From Gracilimonas sp040904925 (GTDB lineage Bacteria > Bacteroidota > Rhodothermia > Balneolales > Balneolaceae), in the NCBI GenBank assembly GCA_040904925.1, contig JBBDSP010000013.1:1-34052 (forward strand): DNA of 34,052 bases, written 5' to 3'. This document shows positions 1 to 5,125 of the stretch, piece by piece. The notes under the pieces are model-generated. The model worked only from the letters and a program-made list of their open reading frames with translations. It was not told where the DNA came from and ran no database searches. The position numbers were made by a program, and so were the translations under genes. How positions within the stretch are numbered: the stretch's first letter is position 1; the number at the start of each line of letters is the position of its first letter.

Positions 1-55
1 CTCAACTCAACTCAACTCAACTCAACTCAACTCAACTCAACTCAACTCAACTCAA
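1..55. repeat. Pentanucleotide microsatellite (CTCAA)x11
   Basis: Eleven uninterrupted copies of CTCAA run from the first base, so the true array may extend further left. Read as plus strand, all frames are open (Leu-Asn-Ser-Thr-Gln cycle); read as minus strand (TTGAG), every frame contains TGA. The first plus-strand frame runs on to a TAA at 109-111. Whether the repeat is the tail of an upstream gene or a spacer cannot be decided here. The repeat is exact, which suggests recent expansion or slippage. Confidence 0.95.
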
Positions 56-60
56 AATTT

Positions 61-98
61 TCACTAAAGATGTTTCGATTCCATGTTATCTTTAGTGA
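61..98. terminator. Hairpin between the microsatellite and tsaE
   Basis: TCACTAAAGAT at 61-71 is the exact reverse complement of ATCTTTAGTGA at 88-98, with a 16-base loop. On the minus strand the stem is followed by AAAATTTT; on the plus strand no clear T-run follows. It could end an upstream transcript or act in both directions. The stem is certain; its role as a terminator is inferred. Confidence 0.4.
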
Positions 99-126
99 TC
101 ATGAAATTTAATCTTCTGGAATATTG

Positions 127-564
127 ATGGATCTGACATCACCGATCGAGAGTTGTTCCGTTGAGGAAACCATACAAGTTGGATTTGAGTTTGGTAAGCA
201 GCTAAAGGCCGGAGATGTGATTCGGCTTGAAGGAGACCTTGGTGCCGGTAAAACTCATTTCGTAAAGGGAGTGGCTTCTTATTTTGGGATCGATCCTGAA
301 AGCGTGAATTCACCTACCTATACTTTGATCCATGAATATTCGGGCAAACTTACGGTCTATCATTTTGACTGTTACCGATTGAAAAGTGAACAGGAAGCAC
401 TTGAAATTGGCGCGGAGGAATATTTTTATGGGGATGGCGTTTGCTTAGTCGAATGGCCGGAAATTATAGATTCCCTGATTCCGGAAGAGGCGATCAGAGT
501 GAGAATTTCACATCTTTCGGATTCAAAACGAACAATCAATATTCATCAAAAGCAGCAAGAGTGA
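127..564 (+). CDS. tsaE: tRNA threonylcarbamoyladenosine biosynthesis protein TsaE
   Basis: Cytoplasmic ATPase of the TsaBDE complex that makes the t6A modification at position 37 of ANN-decoding tRNAs. The P-loop GDLGAGKTHF lies at about residues 36-45, followed by the family motifs SPTYTLIHEY and LVEWPE. The 145-residue length is normal for the family. I start at the ATG at 127; a TTG sits directly before it at 124. The stop overlaps the next start by one base (TGATG), which suggests coupled translation. The family assignment is secure from the motif set. Confidence 0.95.
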   Translation: MDLTSPIESCSVEETIQVGFEFGKQLKAGDVIRLEGDLGAGKTHFVKGVASYFGIDPESVNSPTYTLIHEYSGKLTVYHFDCYRLKSEQEALEIGAEEYFYGDGVCLVEWPEIIDSLIPEEAIRVRISHLSDSKRTINIHQKQQE

Positions 565-851
565 TGGCGCTCTCTAACGGACGTAAACTTTCTTATCGGC
601 TTGATCTCCTCCCGGTGATTCTCCCCTATCACCGCCGGGCCAATAATACGCTGCGCACGGGGGACCTTGTATATTATGGCCCGAGTCCTGAATACTATGG
701 TATAGGGGAGGTGGTGCAAACCGCTGAAAAGATTTGCATGGTTGATTTTCGCGGAACCGGGGAGTTGGGCATCCATAAAGATGAGATGCTTTCCTCCTAT
801 CTCATTCCCATTCATAAATTGAATTTGTCAGGGGTTTTGAAGGGCAGATAA
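564..851 (+). CDS. Small conserved-type protein with SH3/Tudor-like barrel pattern
   Basis: A 95-residue soluble protein starting MALSNGRKLS. Its ATG overlaps the tsaE stop codon by one base, so I prefer this start to an in-frame one inside tsaE. The centre reads RTGDLVYYGPSPEYYGIGEVV followed by VDFRGTGELGIHKDEM. That GD-V-x(n)-G-G-V pattern resembles DUF3553 and UvrD C-terminal Tudor-like barrels, which bind protein or nucleic acid. Function is unknown; the barrel fold is inferred from the pattern only. Coupling to tsaE suggests co-expression, not necessarily a shared pathway. Confidence 0.75.
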   Translation: MALSNGRKLSYRLDLLPVILPYHRRANNTLRTGDLVYYGPSPEYYGIGEVVQTAEKICMVDFRGTGELGIHKDEMLSSYLIPIHKLNLSGVLKGR

Positions 852-855
852 CTTA

Positions 856-943
856 GTCATGCTGAGGACACTTCCGAAGCATCTTCACGGGGTGATGCCG
901 CTTCGTAGTTGTGTAGATCCTTCGAGGGTACTCTCAGGATGAC
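856..943. repeat. 88-bp dispersed repeat, copy A
   Basis: Begins GTCATGCTGAGG and ends CTCAGGATGAC, so its ends are imperfect inverted repeats. It matches the copy at 1330-1417 at about 81 of 88 positions in the same orientation. The pair brackets the GIY-YIG gene. Elements with such GTCATNCTGAG/CTCAGNATGAC ends are common interspersed repeats in environmental bacteria. Confidence 0.92.
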
Positions 944-972
944 CCGCTTTGTGATTGGTAATGATGTTAGAG

Positions 973-1305
973 CTATCTACCCTTTTCAGGTATGGTTCCC
1001 CTGGGTGGCCATTCACCGATTACAGTATCATTCAGAAATTTCCATACCGGATTCTCATTTTCAATGAGCTTTTCCTTCCAAGCCCGCTTCTTTCCTTTGA
1101 TTCTCTTTTCTGCCTCAATGGCTTCATGCATTGTTGGAAAAACATCGTACCAAATCAGGCAATAGCAATAGTATTTTCCGGCAAAGGTTTTTGGATTTCC
1201 TCTCTCCTGATAGTGTTCCACCAATCTTTTAGGTAGGTTATTTGTTACTCCTGTGTAAAGTACCGTTCGTTGTGGGTTGGTTAAGATGTAGGTTGCGTTG
1301 TTCAT
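973..1305 (-). CDS. GIY-YIG domain endonuclease-like protein
   Basis: A 110-residue single-domain protein. The first motif is degenerate (TYILTN, residues 5-10) and the second is LYTGVTNNL (16-24), followed by Arg27 and His31 (RLVEH), Glu66 in the AEKRIKGKKR helix and the Asn-Pro near 85-86. These are the expected catalytic positions of GIY-YIG nucleases of the small UPF0213/YhbQ-like type. The gene sits exactly between two 88-bp direct repeats and reads in the same direction as the integrase beyond them. Its substrate is unknown; a link to the repeats is inferred from position only. Confidence 0.9.
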   Translation of the reverse strand: MNNATYILTNPQRTVLYTGVTNNLPKRLVEHYQERGNPKTFAGKYYCYCLIWYDVFPTMHEAIEAEKRIKGKKRAWKEKLIENENPVWKFLNDTVIGEWPPRGTIPEKGR

Positions 1306-1329
1306 TTGTATCTTTTCTTTTTATTGATA

Positions 1330-1417
1330 GTCATGCTGAGGACACTTCCGAAGCATCTTCACGGGGTGATGTTGCTTCATAGTTGTGTAGGTCCTTCGGG
1401 GGCACCCTCAGGATGAC
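1330..1417. repeat. 88-bp dispersed repeat, copy B
   Basis: A second copy of the 856-943 repeat, same orientation, with about seven substitutions. Its last base (1417) is the final base of the integrase stop codon on the opposite strand, so the repeat abuts or was inserted at the very 3' end of that gene. Confidence 0.92.
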
Positions 1418-2382
1418 TATTGAAGTGTATCCACCGGGCTTTTGATGTAGTTGCCGCCTTTGTTGATGACGTGGGTGTAGATCATGGTGGTTTTGAGGTT
1501 TTTGTGGCCGAGGAGTTCCTGTACGGTGCGGATGTCGTAGCCGCTTTTGAGCAGCTGAGTGGCAAATGAATGCCTGAACGTGTGGCAGGTTACTTTTTTT
1601 GTAATATTCGTTTCACTGACTGCTTTCTTTAGTTTTCTTTGAACTTGTCGGTTAGATATATGATACCTATGCTCTAATCCTGACCTGGGATCCTTAGAAA
1701 TACTTGAGGACGGGAACAAATACTGCCAGCCTAAACTCTTTTGCTCTTGCGGATATTTTCTGGCCAATGCTTTTGGCAGATTCGCTTTTCCATATCCTTC
1801 TTTCAGATCTTTTTTATAGATAGCCCTCACCTTTTCAATTTGCTTTCGCAACTTTGGTATACTTTTCTGTGGCAGCAAGCTCACCCGGTCTTTGTTTCCT
1901 TTCCCTGACCGTACCCAAAGCTGACTGTTTTCAATGTCAACATCCTGAATGCGGAGCCGCAGGCATTCTGAAATCCTGATTCCGCTTCCATAAAGCAATT
2001 CGCAGATCAAGAGTATTCTGCCATGGAGTTTCTGTAATATCAGCATTGCTTCTTTGTGAGAAAGCACGACTGGAAGTCTCTGAGGTTTTTTTGCTCTTTT
2101 GAGGCCATCCAGCTTCACGTTTTTCTTATCAATAATCTGTTTATAAAGAAAAACCAATGCGGATAGCGCCTGGTTTTGGGTGCCGGCTGCAACATTCTTT
2201 TCGTTAGCCAGATAATTTAGAAACTGCTCTACATGCCGGTCCGTTAATTTTTTGGGGTGAACTGTTCCATGAAATCGGATATAACGCACAATCCAACCGG
2301 TATATGCCTGTTCGGTTCGGAAGCTGTAGTTTCGTCTTCTGATCTCGCTCCTAACTTCTTCTAATAATTTTGACTTGCCCAT
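1417..2382 (-). CDS. intI: Integron integrase (IntI-family tyrosine recombinase)
   Basis: A 321-residue site-specific recombinase. The N-terminal core-binding domain reads VRSEIRRRNYSFRTEQAY...W. The catalytic set is complete: Arg136 (GSGIRISECLRLR), Lys161 (SGKGNKDR), His267/Arg270 (CHTFRHSF), His293 (LLGHKNL) and Tyr302 (MIYTHV). Between them, residues about 195-240 hold the extra segment that separates IntI from XerC/D (LPKALARKYP, WQYLFPS, SKDPRSG, RYHIS). IntI recombines attI with folded single-stranded attC sites. As in known integrons, the gene is divergent from the cassette-like units to its right. It appears intact and probably active; its stop codon lies at the edge of the 88-bp repeat. 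Confidence 0.93.
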   Translation of the reverse strand: MGKSKLLEEVRSEIRRRNYSFRTEQAYTGWIVRYIRFHGTVHPKKLTDRHVEQFLNYLANEKNVAAGTQNQALSALVFLYKQIIDKKNVKLDGLKRAKKPQRLPVVLSHKEAMLILQKLHGRILLICELLYGSGIRISECLRLRIQDVDIENSQLWVRSGKGNKDRVSLLPQKSIPKLRKQIEKVRAIYKKDLKEGYGKANLPKALARKYPQEQKSLGWQYLFPSSSISKDPRSGLEHRYHISNRQVQRKLKKAVSETNITKKVTCHTFRHSFATQLLKSGYDIRTVQELLGHKNLKTTMIYTHVINKGGNYIKSPVDTLQ

Positions 2383-2417
2383 AATATATAATTGCTAAAA
2401 TTGATGTATATCTTATA

Positions 2418-2450
2418 TTGTAAGAGCGAGGGGAAAGTGATTCCTTACAA
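2418..2450. promoter_or_regulatory. Inverted repeat upstream of intI
   Basis: TTGTAAG (2418-2424) and CTTACAA (2444-2450) form a 7-bp inverted repeat with a 19-base spacer, 36-68 bases upstream of the integrase start. The position fits an operator or an integrase-binding arm, but the motif is short and I recognise no regulator for it. Confidence 0.35.
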
Positions 2451-2459
2451 AAAATCTGA

Positions 2460-2502
2460 ATTTTATGCGAAGAGGTTACGCGACAAATGTTTCGCATAAA
2501 AT
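2460..2502. other. Candidate attI-region element: 12-bp inverted repeat with dif-like words
   Basis: ATTTTATGCGAA (2460-2471) is perfectly complementary to TTCGCATAAAAT (2491-2502), again with a 19-base spacer. The arms contain TTATGCGAA and TTTCGCATAA, which resemble the XerC arm of many dif and pdif sites. A related word, TGTCGCATAA, recurs at 2574-2583 just before the inferred cassette junction at 2590/2591. In integrons this interval is where attI lies; the assignment is positional. Confidence 0.5.
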
Positions 2503-2674
2503 CCTGGAACAGGTATCAAGCATCGTTAAATGGGACTTTTAAGATTTTATACGACGTCTCATAAGATAACCCCTGTCGCATAATAATCTGTCATACCCAC
2601 TCTTCCACTAAATAAATAATTGTTAGAATTGTCCGTTTTTCAATAGATTGGAGAAAGAAATAAACCCCAAAGCT

Positions 2675-2908
2675 ATGATTACAGATTATAAAGAAATTCA
2701 GCATTCGGCTCTTGAATTAGACGAAAATCATCGCGCTGAATTAGCGAAGAAGCTTATTGATAGCCTTGACCAGCGAATTGATGATGATATTGAGCAAGCT
2801 TGGATTGATGAAGTCAAACGGAGAAAAGCTGAGATCAAATCGGGAAAAATAACTCCAATTTCAGGTCAAGAAGTACATAAGGCTGCTCGAGAACTTCTCA
2901 AAAAATGA
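2675..2908 (+). CDS. Addiction-module antitoxin component (PF09720-like)
   Basis: A 77-residue protein starting MITDYKEIQHSA. It carries the pattern of the putative addiction module component family (TIGR02574): LDENHRAELAKKLIDSLD, then IEQAWIDEVKRRKAEIKSG. It should bind and neutralise the toxin encoded directly downstream and probably represses its own promoter. I chose the ATG at 2675; a TTG at 2648 would add nine residues that the family does not have. The stop overlaps the toxin start (ATGA), as is usual for such pairs. It is the first gene of cassette 1. Confidence 0.88.
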   Translation: MITDYKEIQHSALELDENHRAELAKKLIDSLDQRIDDDIEQAWIDEVKRRKAEIKSGKITPISGQEVHKAARELLKK

Positions 2909-3195
2909 CTTTTCAGTATCATCCTGAAGCAGCAAAAGAGTTAACGAGCTCTATTCAATACTACGAAGATAAGTCTGTCGGGCTTGGAACTGAATTTCTT
3001 GATGAGATAGAAGAAGCCATCGCTCAAGCATTAGCACATCCTCAATCTGGTTCTTTACTAACCAAACAAGATCGAAGGATTTTACTTGACCGTTTTCCTT
3101 ATGAAATCATTTATGATGTCTCTGAAAATATTATAACAATTACTGCTGTCAAGCATATGAAGCGAAAACCGGGTTATTGGGAGTTAAGAAAATAA
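2905..3195 (+). CDS. RelE/ParE-family toxin
   Basis: A 96-residue basic toxin-like protein: FQYHPEAAKELTSSIQYYEDKSVGLGTEFLDEIEEA at the N-terminus, then RRILLDRFPYEIIYDV and AVKHMKRKPGYW. This is the ParE/RelE superfamily order (helical hairpin followed by a beta-sheet with the RFPY-Y motif). RelE members cut mRNA on the ribosome and ParE members inhibit gyrase; the sequence alone does not say which applies. It overlaps the antitoxin gene by four bases and ends just upstream of attC1. Confidence 0.9.
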   Translation: MTFQYHPEAAKELTSSIQYYEDKSVGLGTEFLDEIEEAIAQALAHPQSGSLLTKQDRRILLDRFPYEIIYDVSENIITITAVKHMKRKPGYWELRK

Positions 3196-3198
3196 CCA

Positions 3199-3325
3199 TG
3201 GGTATGACAAGGTGTTTTAAATCGGACGCGGACGGAGTGCTATCGAACTTGTTTCTAAAGAATTAATTTCGCTATTTCAAAGAAATTTTAATCCCCGCGC
3301 CGTTTAAACGCTGGGCCGTTATTTT
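3199..3325 (+). other. attC-like recombination site 1
   Basis: A stem is formed by 3212-3231 (GTGTTTTAAATCGGACGCGG) and 3295-3311 (CCGCGCCGTTTAAACGC). They pair along their length except for one mismatch and three unpaired bases (T, T, A), all on the 5' arm. One-sided extrahelical bases are the hallmark by which IntI recognises the bottom strand of attC. The outer box TGGGTATGAC (3199-3208) pairs with the start of its own cassette (2590-2599). The junction is G3318/T3319. The 11-mer GGACGCGGACG (3224-3234) is shared with attC2. The core GTTATTT is not the canonical GTTRRRY. Confidence 0.65.
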
Positions 3326-3342
3326 ACCTATCCAAAAGTAGG

Positions 3343-3507
3343 TTAACCAGAAACTTTTGAGTTTTTTCTGAACTTTTCTAAAGCTGTCTTTCCTCTCTTT
3401 TTATAGTGCTCCAACAACTCTTCTTGAGATAAATCTTTCGTCTCCTCATAGTTTCGATCCCTTATAGACCGAGTTTCTTTTACTGTATCGAATTTTTTAT
3501 TCTTCAT
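3343..3507 (-). CDS. Small probable antitoxin partner of the PIN protein
   Basis: A 54-residue charged protein beginning MKNKKFDTVKETRSIRDRNYEE and continuing LSQEELLEHYKKRGKTALEKF. Its ATG lies inside the 3' end of the PIN gene in another frame, with an 11-bp overlap. Short proteins of the form KKFDxVxxxRxIRD with a following SxEExxxY helix are commonly encoded next to PIN toxins of this type in Bacteroidota (recollection of the family, not a search). The overlap and cassette context support an antitoxin. No DNA-binding motif is obvious. Confidence 0.7.
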   Translation of the reverse strand: MKNKKFDTVKETRSIRDRNYEETKDLSQEELLEHYKKRGKTALEKFRKNSKVSG

Positions 3508-3961
3508 AATTGGTCACCTCACGTGGTGAATAAATATCAATAGATTTCAATCCGTTTTCAATGTTAACGGCATTGAACAGACGAATCTTATCATAATGTA
3601 CAATATGGCGAAAATTCCAGCTAACCAAAACATCCACATTTGCCAGCGAGGCTAAAGCTATGTGCAAGGCATCATCACGAAATTTTGGGGTAAGAATTTT
3701 CCGATTCAAATACTCCTCTGATAGTGCTAAAGCATCCTTAGTAATTTCCAAAACCTCAGGTCCATAATCCATGAGCACCGTTAAAGTATCTTGAACCCGC
3801 TGTGGTGCCTTACTTATTTCCGCAAAAGTTAACTGGGATAAAACCGGTTGATAATTTTTCAACCTGAAATCTTTCATCAACCCGTTAGACCATGTCGCAA
3901 ACTCTATATCATGGCAACCACCTATCACAGATGTATCTAAATATATTCTTGATATTTTCAT
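3497..3961 (-). CDS. PIN-domain toxin (VapC-like ribonuclease)
   Basis: A 154-residue PIN-domain protein. The acidic active-site residues are visible: Asp9 in IYLDTSVIGG, Glu48 in FAEIS, Asp96/Asp97 in FRDDALHIA, and Asp110 followed by VSWNFRHI. PIN toxins are metal-dependent RNases that often cut tRNA or rRNA. It is the first gene of a two-gene minus-strand unit; the overlapping downstream small gene is the likely antitoxin, a reversed order relative to classical vapBC. The cassette limits enclose it exactly. Confidence 0.87.
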   Translation of the reverse strand: MKISRIYLDTSVIGGCHDIEFATWSNGLMKDFRLKNYQPVLSQLTFAEISKAPQRVQDTLTVLMDYGPEVLEITKDALALSEEYLNRKILTPKFRDDALHIALASLANVDVLVSWNFRHIVHYDKIRLFNAVNIENGLKSIDIYSPREVTNYEE

Positions 3962-3987
3962 AGTATTAAATGGTTTGATTAATATAA

Positions 3988-4060
3988 GATAGGTAAAATA
4001 ACAAGCGCATCAACTGGGGACGCGGACGTGCCGTTGGTTTCCAGAGTTGCTTGTTTTGAA
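3988..4060 (+). other. attC-like recombination site 2
   Basis: AACAAGC (4000-4006) pairs with GCTTGTT (4049-4055), and inside it CAACTGG (4011-4017) pairs with CCAGAGTTG (4041-4049) with a two-base bulge on one side. This gives the R''-L''-loop-L'-R' plan of an attC site. The core 11-mer GGACGCGGACG (4018-4028) repeats the one in attC1. The inferred junction is G4053/T4054. Confidence 0.62.
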
Positions 4061-4121
4061 AATTTAGCCGTTTATTAATTTATCATCAGTTTCATACCAC
4101 ATATCTGTAAATCTTTCCATC

Positions 4122-4358
4122 ATGGCTCAAAAATTAAATCGAAATGACGAATGCCACTGCGGCAGTGGAAGAAAATATAAGAACTGCTGTCTTGATAAAG
4201 ACAAATCCAATTGGTCTTCAAAGCTTGGAGTAATGGGGCTTGCCTTAGTTATCCTTCTCGGCATTTGGTTTTTTGCCTCTAATTTCTCTGCCGGAGGCGG
4301 TGGGCAGGATTGCCCCGCCGGACAAACCTGGTCGCAGTCTCATCAGCATTGCCATTAG
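4122..4358 (+). CDS. SEC-C motif single-span membrane protein
   Basis: A 78-residue protein. Residues 10-23 (ECHCGSGRKYKNCC) form the SEC-C zinc motif known from the SecA C-terminus, which binds SecB and the ribosome. It is followed by one hydrophobic span (about 34-52), a Gly-rich linker (SAGGGGQ) and a C-terminal motif CPAGQTWSQSHQHCH that could hold a second metal. The positive-inside rule places the SEC-C end in the cytoplasm and the Cys/His tail outside. It lies just beyond attC2, but no third attC follows, so I treat it as chromosomal. Function unknown. Confidence 0.85.
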   Translation: MAQKLNRNDECHCGSGRKYKNCCLDKDKSNWSSKLGVMGLALVILLGIWFFASNFSAGGGGQDCPAGQTWSQSHQHCH

Positions 4359-4447
4359 TTTTATATTGCCCGGCAATTAACTTATCACTTCCCCTTTCCC
4401 ATGCGTATCTTCAGGCTAAATTTTAGCCTTGAGTCAACTTTCCCAAA

Positions 4448-5095
4448 ATGGAATATATTATTGACGGTATTGTAACCGGAGTTTTGCAAACTACCATGCT
4501 TGAGTGGATCGCTGTAGCCACCGGCCTGTTAAGCGTCTGGTATTCTATGAAAGAAAATATCTGGGTGTACCCCACCGGTATTGTCAGCGTATTGATCTAT
4601 GTATATATCGCATTCATGTATAAGCTGTATGCAGATATGGGAGTAAATTTCTACTACTTTATCATGAGTGTATACGGATGGTATTATTGGCTGCATCCAA
4701 AAAATGAGAGTCGTGATCAGGTTGCGGTTACCATGAATTCAAAAACGGAGAACCTGATCTCTGCTGCCCTGACGATCGGTTCATTCGCTATCCTCTATTA
4801 CGTGCTCTCAACTTTCACTGACAGTGATGTCCCCTTCTGGGATTCCCTGACCACCTGTTTCGCCATCCTCGGCATGTACCTGATGGCCCGCAAAAAACTA
4901 GAAAGCTGGGTCGCGTGGATCATCACTGATTTAATTTCAATTCCCCTTTATTTCTACAAAGAATTGGTACTGACCAGCTTTCAGTTTCTTGTATTCACTA
5001 TCATCGCGGTTGGGGGATATATCTCGTGGAAACGATCGATGGAGGAGAGTCAATCAAAGTTAAAGAATCCAATTGAAGCTTCAGGTACTGAGTGA
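4448..5095 (+). CDS. PnuC-family vitamin transporter (PnuC or PnuT type)
   Basis: A 215-residue membrane protein with about seven spans and the family pattern MLEWIAVATGLLSVWYSMKENIWVYPTGI, SVYGWYYWLHP and LESWVAWIITDLISIPLYF. PnuC proteins take up nicotinamide riboside by facilitated diffusion with cytoplasmic phosphorylation; the PnuT branch carries thiamine. The convergent neighbour is thiamine pyrophosphokinase, which favours thiamine as substrate, but I see no TPP riboswitch upstream. I leave the symbol blank because sequence alone does not settle the substrate. Confidence 0.9.
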   Translation: MEYIIDGIVTGVLQTTMLEWIAVATGLLSVWYSMKENIWVYPTGIVSVLIYVYIAFMYKLYADMGVNFYYFIMSVYGWYYWLHPKNESRDQVAVTMNSKTENLISAALTIGSFAILYYVLSTFTDSDVPFWDSLTTCFAILGMYLMARKKLESWVAWIITDLISIPLYFYKELVLTSFQFLVFTIIAVGGYISWKRSMEESQSKLKNPIEASGTE

Positions 5096-5125
5096 CCTTT
5101 GCTTTTAATTATCGTGATACTAATT

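Larger units (their letters stand above)
2591..3318 (+). mobile_element. Putative integron cassette 1 (toxin-antitoxin module plus attC)
   Basis: The limits come from matching ends. The 5' side reads TGTCATACCCA at 2589-2599, and its reverse complement TGGGTATGACA is at 3199-3209, where the R'' box of its own attC should be. The 3' limit is the G at 3318 before TTATTTTACC. The 728-bp unit holds two overlapping plus-strand genes and a 3' attC-like site, the usual cassette plan. Boundaries are inferred from symmetry; recombination has not been shown. Confidence 0.65.
3319..4053 (-). mobile_element. Putative integron cassette 2 (PIN toxin module, inverted genes, plus attC)
   Basis: GTTATTTTACCTATC (3318-3332) and its exact 15-bp reverse complement GATAGGTAAAATAAC (3988-4002) delimit the unit, as expected if the cassette's first bases are the R' half of its own attC. 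The 735-bp unit holds two minus-strand genes, opposite to cassette 1. Inverted genes do occur in cassettes, particularly for toxin-antitoxin modules that carry their own promoter. Confidence 0.65.

Noticed and set aside
2525..2531. GTTAAAT, which fits the canonical integron core GTTRRRY, as the attI crossover point.
   Set aside because: A seven-base degenerate match is expected by chance, and the paired ends of cassette 1 place the junction at 2590/2591 instead.
3301..3310. CGTTTAAACG palindrome as a restriction or regulator site.
   Set aside because: It is explained better as part of the 3' arm of attC1.
4059..4424. A possible third cassette holding the SEC-C gene: AAAATTTAGCC (4059-4069) is the complement of GGCTAAATTTT (4414-4424).
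   Set aside because: The right copy is part of a local AT-rich palindrome, the match does not reach the inferred junction at 4053/4054, and no L-box stem can be found before the transporter gene starts at 4448.
4359..4447. TPP riboswitch upstream of the PnuC-family gene.
   Set aside because: The CTGAGA and ACCTG core words are missing and the 89-base spacer is too short for the whole structure.
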